NCBI RefSeq assembly: GCF_001723285.1
Contig: NZ_LPWG01000002.1
Coordinates: 62,001-126,000, forward strand
Source of the DNA: Methyloceanibacter methanicus
GTDB taxonomy: Bacteria > Pseudomonadota > Alphaproteobacteria > Rhizobiales > Methyloligellaceae
Reading direction: 5' to 3'
Length of the DNA: 64,000 nucleotides
Every line of letters starts with the position of its first letter. Within the stretch, counting starts at the first letter, position 1. Below, in pieces: positions 55,174-63,403 of this stretch. Below the pieces are notes generated by a model. It was not told the origin of the DNA, did no database searches, and worked only from the letters and a program-made list of their open reading frames with translations. The translations under genes and the position numbers were made by a program.

Positions 55174-57639
55174 CTACTCCGCAGCCGAGGGTACCTGGTT
55201 GGCCCCACGCAAGGGACCAAAGCCGCGGCCGGCCAGCGGATCCTTGGTGATGTCGCCGGAGATCGGCGGCAGTTTCAGGACATGCCGGAACCGTTGCAGC
55301 ATCTCCAAGGTGCTCGGTGACATTTCGTCGATCGACCCGGGCACGTATTGCGCGACTTCGGCCGCGAGCTTCCGGTCCTCCGACGACTTCAGCAGGTCCG
55401 GCAGGGTCTGGATCGCCAGCTCGCGCTCGAACTGAACCACGAGCGTCTGTTCGTCGATGATCTGGCGCCGGCGGTCTGTGTTCAGCGACCGGAAGGGCTC
55501 GTCCTCGGTGAGCACCGCACCGGCCCGCTCGAGCCGGTCGCGCCGCACTTCGCCGCGCGAGTCCGCGAGCAGGATCAGCATACGGATGACCGCCTCCGTG
55601 AAGCCGCCCTCCGAGATATGCAGCAGCGCCGACTGAACCTCGGGCAGCGCACGAAGCTCCGCCTCGTTCTTGAGCGTCCGCCCCGGGAGGTTGGGCCGGC
55701 CGAACGCCGCGGCCCAGGGCGTCGCCCACATCGAGAAGAACATGTTCTCGTACATGGCATCGCGCATGTCGCGGACGAAGTCGATGGACTGTTCGAACAG
55801 CGCGGCGAACACGTTCTCGGCCTGTACGAACGGATTGTCGGGGGCGGCAGGCTCCCGTTCTTCCTTCGCTTTCTCGGCAAGACCCGTGACACCGGCCATC
55901 ACGGGGTTGCGCCCCGACACCAGGCCCCGCTGCAGCCGCAAGGGATGCAGCATCCGGGCGAGCTCGGCGACGCCGGGATTGACCATGGCCTTCACGAAGG
56001 GCCGCAGGTAGAGATCGTAGAGTTGCGCCTGAATCTCCGACATGCGCGCCACCGCCGCGAACGGCTTCTCGTCTTCCCGGTTGTCGTCGAGCGCGCGCAG
56101 TTGATCGAGCGAGCGCTCATGGAAGCTGACTGTGAACTCGCGTCCCTCGCCATGACCGTGATAGTCGTCGATCTTCATTTCATAGAGGCCCGGCGCGAGC
56201 GACTCGATCGCTTCCATGGTGCCTGTCATTTCCGAATGCTCGCGCTTGGCGATCTTCGAGGACACGAAGATGCCGAGATGTCCGACCTGATCGTGGACCA
56301 TGTAGATGATGCGCTGTCCCCGGACCCTGATCTCCGAGGAGTCCGCATAGCTGTCCACGATCCAGTTCAAGGCTTGCTGCGGCGGGGTGATGTTGTCGCC
56401 ACGGCTCGCAAACACGATGATCGGCGAGCGGATATTCTTGACGTCGATATGGCGCCCGGGTTCGAGCGCGGCTTCGTTCTTGGCCAGCCGGTTGCCGACG
56501 AAGAGCTGCTCCACGATCCAGTGGATTTCAGCCTCGTTCAGCAGGAAGAAGCCGCCCCACCATTTCTCGAACTCCAGGAAGCGCTCGCGTCCCGTATCGA
56601 CGCCACGATACAGGTCGAAATACTTGCCGAAGTAATTGCGGCTCGGGTTGAGCAGCTCGAAGTTCAGAACCAGATGGGCGCCGTCGAACACGCCGTCGCC
56701 CAAGTCGGACCAGAACATCGGCTGCCAGGTGCCGCCCAGAACGCCGCCATTGTAGCGCATCGGGTATTTGCCGACCTCGCCGCCCCAGGTCGAGACGGGC
56801 GATCCGTTCAGGACGATGGGCCCGGTGAGGTCGTGGTTCGTGGCCGCGAGAAGAAGCGTCGCCCAGCCGCCTTGGCAATTGCCCGTGATGACAGGCTTCG
56901 GAGACTGCGGATGGCGCCGGGCGACCTCGCGCACGAATTCGGACTCGGCGCGGGTGACGGCGGCGAGCGTCTGCCCCGGAACCGGCTCGCGCCGGAAGGC
57001 GACGAAATAGACCGGATGTCCCCGCGTCAGGGCGACGCCGACTTGACTGTCGGACTTGAAGCCGCCGATGCCGGCGCCGTGGCCGGCGCGCGGATCGATG
57101 ATGACATAGGGCCGCGCCGTATCGTCGACCGTGACGCCCTCGGGCGGCAGGATCTTGAGCAGCATGTAGTTGCACGGGTGGGGCAGGTCCGCACCGTCGA
57201 GAACGACCTCGTAGTCATAGGTCAGGACGGGCGGGCATCCGGCCGCTTCGTGCTCCAGGAAGATGTCGCCGCGCTCGCGCAGGGTATCCAATGTGAGGAC
57301 CGCGCGCTGGGAGCTGTCCTTGAGATAGGCCTGCCAAGCCTCGTTGAGCCCGTCCATGTCGGGGTTCGCCGAGAAGCCCTTGGCGATGTTCGACAGCGTG
57401 GCGAGCGAGTCTTTCAGGCGCTGCTGATGTTCGCGCGAGATGCGCTCCGCATGGGTCATCGCACTGCGCATCAGGAAGGTCTGCGTCGACTGCAGGCCAT
57501 CGGAGAGTTTGGTGGCCGCCTCGACCCGCCGATTGAACATCACTCCCGGCGACTCCGAGACCGCCTTCGCGACGGAGTCGAACATGGATTCGATAACGTG
57601 ATCGGATGTCGTGCCGGCTTCGGCAACAGGGTCGGTCAT
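55174..57639 (-). CDS. DUF3141 protein, PHA-synthase-like alpha/beta hydrolase (copy B)
   Basis: 821 residues from the ATG at 57639. It is a paralogue of the gene at 48985-51354 along its whole length. The same triad is visible: GNCQGGWATLLLA (Cys255), VFASRGDNITPPQQA (Asp415) and HDQVGHLGIFVSS (His454). The N-terminal extension is different, with a coiled region around MTHAERISREHQQRLKDSL. The C-terminal EAVIRMLILLADSRGEVRRD matches copy A. It points toward the MipA gene and copy A, and is divergent from the hydroxyacyl-CoA dehydrogenase. Function unknown, as for copy A. Confidence 0.87.
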   Translation of the reverse strand: MTDPVAEAGTTSDHVIESMFDSVAKAVSESPGVMFNRRVEAATKLSDGLQSTQTFLMRSAMTHAERISREHQQRLKDSLATLSNIAKGFSANPDMDGLNEAWQAYLKDSSQRAVLTLDTLRERGDIFLEHEAAGCPPVLTYDYEVVLDGADLPHPCNYMLLKILPPEGVTVDDTARPYVIIDPRAGHGAGIGGFKSDSQVGVALTRGHPVYFVAFRREPVPGQTLAAVTRAESEFVREVARRHPQSPKPVITGNCQGGWATLLLAATNHDLTGPIVLNGSPVSTWGGEVGKYPMRYNGGVLGGTWQPMFWSDLGDGVFDGAHLVLNFELLNPSRNYFGKYFDLYRGVDTGRERFLEFEKWWGGFFLLNEAEIHWIVEQLFVGNRLAKNEAALEPGRHIDVKNIRSPIIVFASRGDNITPPQQALNWIVDSYADSSEIRVRGQRIIYMVHDQVGHLGIFVSSKIAKREHSEMTGTMEAIESLAPGLYEMKIDDYHGHGEGREFTVSFHERSLDQLRALDDNREDEKPFAAVARMSEIQAQLYDLYLRPFVKAMVNPGVAELARMLHPLRLQRGLVSGRNPVMAGVTGLAEKAKEEREPAAPDNPFVQAENVFAALFEQSIDFVRDMRDAMYENMFFSMWATPWAAAFGRPNLPGRTLKNEAELRALPEVQSALLHISEGGFTEAVIRMLILLADSRGEVRRDRLERAGAVLTEDEPFRSLNTDRRRQIIDEQTLVVQFERELAIQTLPDLLKSSEDRKLAAEVAQYVPGSIDEMSPSTLEMLQRFRHVLKLPPISGDITKDPLAGRGFGPLRGANQVPSAAE

Positions 57640-57796
57640 GGGACAGTGGGCCTTTGAGCTGCAAGTCTTTGCGACGCGAGGTAGACCGGACGATGCGTTG
57701 GTAGTGCCGTCGAGAGGAAAACCTACGCGTGTTGAATGACAACCCGTTGAAGCGCGTCCACCCAGACCAAGAAGGCCGCTGTTATTGTTGCCAAAC

Positions 57797-57824
57797 ATTC
57801 TAGGCTTTTCTGTCGCACCTGCAA
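57797..57824 (-). promoter_or_regulatory. Candidate promoter of DUF3141-B
   Basis: On the minus strand: TTGCAG (57824-57819), 16 bases, TAGAAT (57802-57797). Confidence 0.5.
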
Positions 57825-57871
57825 GAAAAAGCCCGGCGACACAGAGTCACTGTGCAACCGCGCCCTTGGAG

Positions 57872-57887
57872 TGTCACCCTAGTGACA
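57872..57887. promoter_or_regulatory. Operator-like palindrome TGTCAC-CCTA-GTGACA
   Basis: A perfect 6-base inverted repeat with a 4-base spacer. It lies in the divergent region, about 50 bases upstream of the DUF3141-B -35 and 130 bases before the dehydrogenase ATG. It has the form of a dimeric regulator site; the regulator is unknown. Confidence 0.45.
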
Positions 57888-58016
57888 ACGCAAGATGGTT
57901 AAGCCTTTCGGGGAGACGAGTCCTGCGGTCCGGACAGCGCGCAGGCGCCGGCCTCGACGGGCCTCTGGGCTTGGCCAGCGGCCGTCTCGTATTGCGTCTG
58001 AACAAAGGGGGCCTCA

Positions 58017-58877
58017 ATGGCGATCGAAATTCGCAAGATCGGCGTGATCGGCGCAGGCACGATGGGGAACGGGATCGCGCAGACTTTCGCCGCGGCCGGC
58101 TTTCCCGTCGTGATGCGCGACCTGAAACCGGAGTTTGTGGAACGGGGCGTGGCGACCGTCACCAAGAGTTTGGACCGCCTCGTCTCCAAGGAGAAAATGA
58201 GCGCGGACGACCGCGACGCGACGCTGGCGCGGATCACGGGCACGACCGAACTGTCCGCGCTTGCCGATTGCGACTTGGTGGTCGAGGCCATTCTCGAGGT
58301 GTTCGACCTGAAGGCAGCTCTGATCGCCGAACTCGACGAGGTCTGCCGGCCCGACGCCATTCTGGCCACCAACACCTCGTCCATCTCCGTGACGCGGATC
58401 GCGGCGGTGTCGAAGGACCCCTCGCGGGTCATCGGCATGCACTTCTTCAATCCCGTGCCGCTGATGCAGCTGGTCGAGATCATCCGCGCGCTCCAGACGA
58501 GCGATGCGGTTTGCGACGCGGTGACGGCCATGGTGGGAGCCGTCGGCAAGGAGGCGAAAGTCTCCAAGGACAGCTACGGCTTCGTGGTGAACCGCGTCCT
58601 GATCCCCATGATCAACGAGGCCGTCAATTGCGTGGCCGAGGGTGTCGCCACGCCCGAGGATGTGGACGACATGATGAAGCTCGGCGCCAACCACCCCATG
58701 GGGCCGCTGGCGCTCGCCGACCTGATCGGCCTCGATGTGTGTCTCAACATCATGGAAACGCTCTACAACGGCTTCGACGATCCGAAATACCGGCCGAGCC
58801 CGCTGCTGAAACAGATGTGCGCCGCCGGCTATCTCGGCCGCAAGACCGGCAAGGGCTTCTTCGACTACGGGAGCTAG
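58017..58877 (+). CDS. 3-hydroxyacyl-CoA (3-hydroxybutyryl-CoA) dehydrogenase
   Basis: 286 residues, the usual length of single-domain Hbd enzymes. The Rossmann loop is IGVIGAGTMGNGIAQTFA. ILATNTSSISVTRIA, VIGMHFFNPVPLMQLVEII with the catalytic His, and YGFVVNRVLIPMINEAV follow. LGANHPMGPLALADLIGLDV is also typical. It interconverts 3-hydroxybutyryl-CoA and acetoacetyl-CoA, with the (S) isomer expected for this family. The divergent DUF3141-B gene suggests a related acyl-CoA role. Confidence 0.95.
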   Translation: MAIEIRKIGVIGAGTMGNGIAQTFAAAGFPVVMRDLKPEFVERGVATVTKSLDRLVSKEKMSADDRDATLARITGTTELSALADCDLVVEAILEVFDLKAALIAELDEVCRPDAILATNTSSISVTRIAAVSKDPSRVIGMHFFNPVPLMQLVEIIRALQTSDAVCDAVTAMVGAVGKEAKVSKDSYGFVVNRVLIPMINEAVNCVAEGVATPEDVDDMMKLGANHPMGPLALADLIGLDVCLNIMETLYNGFDDPKYRPSPLLKQMCAAGYLGRKTGKGFFDYGS

Positions 58878-58891
58878 GGGCTGTTCGGCGC

Positions 58892-58930
58892 GTCCGGGAA
58901 GACGTCCGCCCGGGCGCGCGGGTCCCGGAC
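58892..58930 (+). terminator. GC-rich hairpin after the dehydrogenase
   Basis: GTCCGGGA (58892-58899) pairs with TCCCGGAC (58923-58930); an inner CGCCCGGGCG is itself a palindrome. There is no T run. It separates the gene from the opposing tRNA-Thr. Confidence 0.4.
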
Positions 58931-58936
58931 GGGAAG

Positions 58937-59012
58937 TGGTGCCGCAAGAGGGATTCGAACCCCCGACCTACGCATTACGAATGCGCCGCTCTACCGACTG
59001 AGCTATTGCGGC
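58937..59012 (-). tRNA. tRNA-Thr (CGT)
   Basis: 76 bases with encoded CCA, read on the minus strand. The acceptor GCCGCAA pairs with TTGCGGC. The D arm is TAGCTCAGTCGGTAGAGC and the T arm GGGGGTTCGAATCCC. The anticodon stem GCGCA/TGCGT encloses TTCGTAA, giving anticodon CGT, which reads ACG (Thr). Confidence 0.96.
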
Positions 59013-59137
59013 CCTTCTTGTGGGCCATTGGGTGTGGCCAATGTGGGCCCAGTGCTTAATGCCATTGGCGGCGCGGCGCAAGCGGGCCGCACGTGAAGAT
59101 TGACCGGCCGCTTGCCGGTCTGCCCTCGCACCAAGAC

Positions 59138-59178
59138 GCCGCCCAAGACTAGCCGCCCAAGACTAGCCGCCCACAACT
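59138..59178. repeat. 14-bp tandem repeat beside tRNA-Thr
   Basis: GCCGCCCAAGACTA at 59138-59151 and 59152-59165, then an imperfect third copy to 59178. Just before it a 7-base-pair hairpin, GACCGGC/GCCGGTC, lies at 59102-59120. The repeat lies between tRNA-Thr and the hemY stop; the spacer holds no gene. Confidence 0.7.
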
Positions 59179-59192
59179 CGTCGCTCTAGAGC

Positions 59193-61011
59193 CTAGCGGA
59201 TATGGGCGGCCCGGAGCCGTTCGAGCGAGATCTCCGTCTCGTCCACGTCCTCAGGGGCGACGCCAGGATCGTCCGGCGCCCGGTCCGGAACCAGAATCGC
59301 CGCACGGGGCTTGCCATCCGCTGGCGCGGCCGGTTCGGCGACAGACGGCGACACCCCGGCCGACGCGCCGTCCGGGGCCTCCTTGGACGGCTCGGCGTCC
59401 CCTTGGGTCTGACGAGTCGGCCCCGGCGTCTTTTCGTCGAGCGGCTTCTCGTCGGACGGCTTCTCGTCGGGGGCCGTCTCTGCGACAGGCGGGACCGGCT
59501 CGGTCTGCTCGGCTTTGGCGGGCTCCGCCTCGGAGACGGCCACTTCCTCGGCGGTGCCCTCGATCACCTGATCGTCGAGCAACGGGGTGGCCTCTCCGGT
59601 CCGGTCCGCGGCCTCGTCGCCGGCCGTGGGAGCATGCACGGGCGCAGGCGAAGGGTGCGCCTCGCGCCGCATGGCGCTGGCATCGCGCGGCGGGCCGGTC
59701 CATTCCTCGATTTGGAGGGTCTCGTCAGGGCGGCCAATCGCGTCCGCCGGCGCCTTCCATTCGAACGCGTCCACGGCGCCGGTGACCGGGGACACCGGAA
59801 GCCAGCGATCCGAAATGTAGCCGTCGGCGATCCAGGCCCGGTCGCGCGGGGCGCGCAAGGCCCGGGCAAGCCATTCGCGCTCCCGTCCCTTGTCGCCGCT
59901 GCCCCCCTCGATCCGGGCCATGAGCGTGCAGATGCGCGCTGACGGGGCGTCTTGGAGATACGGCGCGAGCGCGTCGCGAGCCCGCTGCCACTCCTGCGCC
60001 TCGACGGCCGCCTGGGCCACGGCAACGGCGCCTTCCACGTCGTCCGGCGTCTGCTTGGCGAGATGTTCGACGCGCTTGAGCCGGTCCTTGGGCGACAGGC
60101 CGGGCTTGGCAAAGGCATAGGCCACGGCAAGATCAGGATGGGGCGACAACGACCAGGTCCGCAGGAGCTGCCGCGACGCGGCCCGCACTTCGCCCTTCGA
60201 GGCGAGCAGGCGGCCTGCGAGCTCCGCGGCCGGAACGAGCGAAGGCGCCAGCCGCAAGGCTTCGTTTGCGAGAATCAGCGCCTTGTTGGGATCGAACGTT
60301 TCGGTTTCGCGCGCCTCGGCGGTCAGCAAGACCGCGCGGCGCCGGTTGGCGGCCGCCGAATCCACATGGCCATTCTGCCGGGCGATGGCGAGCGTATTCA
60401 GCGCATGGTCCCAGTCGCCGGACCGGGCCTGGAGGTCGAACAAGGCATTGACGCCCAAGCGAGCTTGGGGTCGCGGTCGACCGCCTGCTGCGCGAGCACA
60501 AGGGCGGCGCTCTCGTCGCCGCGCGCTTGGCTTCCAGGAAGAGGCGCGCACGCCGAGCAACTCCGTCTCGTGGGTGTCGAGCATGCCTTCGAGCGCGCCG
60601 CGCCGCGGCGTTGTCACCCTTCAGTTGCGCGGCCTGGGCCCGCAGCAACGCCGTCAGCGGCTCGCGCGGCAGGTTGCGCTGCGCGATCCCCGCATAGCGC
60701 TGCGCCTGGGCCCGGTCGCCGACGCCGATCGCCACGAGGCCGCGCGAGAGAGCGTCGAATCCCTGCTTCTGCTTGCGTTGCCGCATATGCGCGGCGACGG
60801 CGGACGGCCGTGTCCAGATGTAGCGCAGGACGGCCCAGACCAGAATCAAGGCCAAGACGAAGATCGCGACGGTCAGAACGCCGACAAAGGCGCTCGTCTC
60901 GATCTGATAGCCGAGCCACTCCACGGTGACGGAGCCGGGCCGGTCGGCAAGCCAGGCCAAGCCCAGCGCCGCCGCGATGACGAAGAGGATGAAAAAGAGG
61001 ATGCGTGTCAT
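59193..61011 (-). pseudogene. hemY: HemY-like heme-region TPR membrane protein, several frame breaks
   Basis: The N-terminus (ATG 61011) has two membrane segments, ILFFILFVIAAALGLAWLAD and VGVLTVAIFVLALILVWAVL. It then carries the HemY motif HMRQRKQKQGFDALSRGLVA and TPR-like repeats. Frame changes occur at about 60594 (two bases lost), 60545, 60522 and 60454 (one each). The segments between read ALEGMLDTHETELLGVR, LFLEAKR, GDESAALVLAQQAVDRDP and VNALFDLQARSGDWDHAL. Restoring five bases gives 607 residues ending in an acidic Pro-rich tail. HemY-type proteins are found with heme genes; this is not the protoporphyrinogen oxidase of the same name. The breaks cluster within 150 bases. Confidence 0.82.
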
Positions 61012-61031
61012 CGGCTATTCTGTCTCTGCGG

Positions 61032-62621
61032 CTATTCCGTCTCTGCGTCTGGCGTTCTGGGATTCGGCTTCGGATCGCCGCCGCCCCCGACGAGGGAGAC
61101 AAGCAGGGCGTCCTGCAACCGCTGCAAGGCGGATTCGGCATCGAGGCGCGCAAGCGCACCGTCGATCCATGGAGCGAAGATTGCCGCTGGCGGACCGTCG
61201 AGATTTTCGAGCTCCATGACCGCATCCTGGAGCTTTCCGTCCTCGAGCCGTGCGGCGGCCCGCGCCAGGATCGCATCGGGCCCATCGCCTTCGGCCTCTT
61301 CGCCGATGCGCCGGACCTTGACGAGAGATTGCGCGCCCCCCAGCAACCGGCCGAGCAAGCCCGACTCCGACTCGGACAATGCGACGAGCGCCTTGTCCCG
61401 CAAGGGGCCGAACTGCTCGGTGAGCATGGACACGGTCGGAATGCCGGTGTCCTCGTATTCGATCAGGTCTGCAAGTTCCTCCGAGTCGGGCGAGAGGGCT
61501 GTCATCGTCGTAAGCTCGGTCGCGTAGGGGCGTCCTGCGACGACCGCGTCGCGCAGGCCGGAAAAGGCAATGGCAAGGTTGGCCCGCTTGGTCTGTGCGT
61601 TTTCCGCGTCGATTTCTTCGGCCAAGGACGGAAGCGTCGTCTCGATCGCGCTCAGCCGCCGCTCCAAGGCGGAGAGCTCGGGCTTCAAGTTTGACCCGTC
61701 ATCGGCGCTGAGTGCGGCCTCGGTCAGAGCCTTGAGCTTGGCGTCCAGGTCGGCGACCTCGGTCTTGAGGGCCTCGACGGATTTCGCGTCGGCCGAAGGG
61801 GCCGCACCGCTTGCCAGTGCCGACCTGACCTCCGACTCGACCTTGCTCTGGATCTGGCTGTCGAGACGTTGTTCGGCCTCGGCGACCTGCCGGCTGATGG
61901 CCGCGGCATCGCTGACCGAACCGCCGTCCTTCGCGGCCTCGGCCATGGATTTGAGGCTGGCCTCCATTTGCGCCACCTGCTCCGACAGCACCTTGATCTC
62001 GGCCGGGTCGACCGCGGGCTGCGCGGGCTCGGCGGTCTTGGACTCCAGCGTCGCCAGCCGGGACTTCAGCGCCTCGAGCGCGGCCGTATTGTCCGGAGTC
62101 TGCGGCGCCGACTCCAGGGCGGCGATCCGGCTCGCGATGACATCGGCCCCGGCCGTATCTTGCGGGAGGCTGACGGGCAAATAGCCCCAGGATAGCGCCG
62201 CGAGGACAGCAAGTCCGCCGGCAAGGCCCGCGAGGGCATGGGTGAAGAGCGCGGCGATCCAGGCGAACAGCCTCGCGCCGAACGAACGCCCTTTGGGCTT
62301 AGGTTGGGGCTGCGCCATAGACGCAGCCGGGGCGTCATCCGCCTCGTGATCGGTGTCGTCGCTATCGGACTCGTCGCCGTCGGAGGCCTCATCCTCCTCG
62401 CCCGGCTCTTCGCTGGGCGTTTTCGCAGCGTCTCCGTCGTCCATCCCGGAGGACGCGGCTTCGAGCGCCGGCGCCGCGGTCTCGTCGGTCTCGCCGGCGT
62501 CCTTGTCCGCATCGTCGACAGGTTGCACCTCGACCTCCGTCGCCGTGCCCTCGATGGTCGGCGCAGGGCGTTTGCCCGGGAGCTCGGATCCTGTGCCCCT
62601 CTCGTCGAAGGTCCCACTCAT
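61032..62621 (-). CDS. Mitofilin/Mic60-like inner-membrane protein
   Basis: 529 residues. Residues 1-100 are acidic and disordered. One membrane segment, ALAGLAGGLAVLAALSWGYL, lies near residues 118-138. A long coiled coil (about 155-330) follows, and the C-terminal mitofilin signature region includes LRDKALVALSESESGLLGRL. Alphaproteobacterial Mic60 homologues sit in this same hem cluster and shape intracytoplasmic membranes or envelope contact sites. The gene lies 20 bases upstream of hemY and 56 downstream of hemD. Confidence 0.88.
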   Translation of the reverse strand: MSGTFDERGTGSELPGKRPAPTIEGTATEVEVQPVDDADKDAGETDETAAPALEAASSGMDDGDAAKTPSEEPGEEDEASDGDESDSDDTDHEADDAPAASMAQPQPKPKGRSFGARLFAWIAALFTHALAGLAGGLAVLAALSWGYLPVSLPQDTAGADVIASRIAALESAPQTPDNTAALEALKSRLATLESKTAEPAQPAVDPAEIKVLSEQVAQMEASLKSMAEAAKDGGSVSDAAAISRQVAEAEQRLDSQIQSKVESEVRSALASGAAPSADAKSVEALKTEVADLDAKLKALTEAALSADDGSNLKPELSALERRLSAIETTLPSLAEEIDAENAQTKRANLAIAFSGLRDAVVAGRPYATELTTMTALSPDSEELADLIEYEDTGIPTVSMLTEQFGPLRDKALVALSESESGLLGRLLGGAQSLVKVRRIGEEAEGDGPDAILARAAARLEDGKLQDAVMELENLDGPPAAIFAPWIDGALARLDAESALQRLQDALLVSLVGGGGDPKPNPRTPDAETE

Positions 62622-62677
62622 CGCATCATGACCTCTGCGCTATCGCCAATGTGCCCACGACCCCACCGAAAGACCCA

Positions 62678-63394
62678 TCACGCGCCGGACTCCAGAAGCG
62701 CGATGAGATCCTCCTCGCGCGCATATTGGGGAACGCGGGCGGCAAACCCCAAAGGCACGACGGCCTCTGCTATCGCCTTCGACAAGCAATAGCAAACAAG
62801 TCCCTTAGCTTGTGTGACGAGGCCGTAGCGTTGCACCAGGCGCGCAAAGGCACGCGCGGTCCGCGGCGACAAGAGCATGACGCCCGCGATGTCCCCGTGT
62901 TTGAGATCGTCGACAACCGCCTCGTTCAGACTCTCGACCGCATGAGAGCGGTAGAGAATCACCCGGCGCAATTCGAAGCCGCTGTCCTCCAACGCGCTTT
63001 TGAGGTCGAAGGCAACCTTCTCCGCGCCGATATGGACAAGCGGACCGTTGTCGGGATGGACCTCCCGGCAGATGAGTGGAGGGAGCCCGGCTCCCGTCCC
63101 CGGCCCGATCGTCACCTCGGTGAAGCCAAGTTGCCGTGCGGCCCAGGCCGTCGCCTCGCCCACGGCGAAGAGAGGGAGCGCCACGACGCGCTCCCGTTCC
63201 GGATGGGTCCCGAGCGCGCGCAAGGCGTTCCGGCTGGTGATGACGATCGCCTGCGCGCCATCGAGGTTCAGAGGAACGTCCTCCAAGAACTCGATCTCGA
63301 GCAGCGGGGCGCGCACGGGTTCATGGCCCAGGGCCAACAACGTGTCGGCTTCGCGTGTCGCGTCCGGCTCAGGTCTCGTTACAAGTAAGCGCAT
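62678..63394 (-). CDS. hemD: Uroporphyrinogen-III synthase
   Basis: 238 residues. The start RLLVTRPEPDATREADTL is typical, with AIVITSRNALRAL and HIGAEKVAFDLKSALEDSGF. ILYRSHAVESLNE and VMLLSPRTARAFARLV follow. It closes the tetrapyrrole ring with inversion of ring D. Uroporphyrinogen III also feeds the cobalamin block in this window. It follows hemC by 9 bases. Confidence 0.93.
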   Translation of the reverse strand: MRLLVTRPEPDATREADTLLALGHEPVRAPLLEIEFLEDVPLNLDGAQAIVITSRNALRALGTHPERERVVALPLFAVGEATAWAARQLGFTEVTIGPGTGAGLPPLICREVHPDNGPLVHIGAEKVAFDLKSALEDSGFELRRVILYRSHAVESLNEAVVDDLKHGDIAGVMLLSPRTARAFARLVQRYGLVTQAKGLVCYCLSKAIAEAVVPLGFAARVPQYAREEDLIALLESGA

Positions 63395-63403
63395 CCAGTC
63401 ACA

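Larger units (their letters stand above)
57640..58016. other. 377-bp divergent control region between DUF3141-B and the dehydrogenase
   Basis: No gene is seen. It holds a minus-strand promoter candidate and a 16-base palindrome, both listed separately. The predicted DUF3141-B leader is about 150 bases long. Confidence 0.6.

Noticed and set aside
57785-59059. A 424-residue open frame over the hydroxyacyl-CoA dehydrogenase
   Set aside because: It is Arg-rich and out of frame with the well-conserved dehydrogenase, and it runs into tRNA-Thr.
59138-59178. tRNA-linked attachment site for an integrated element
   Set aside because: The repeat is a local 14-base tandem outside the tRNA. There is no integrase and no duplicated tRNA 3' end in the window.
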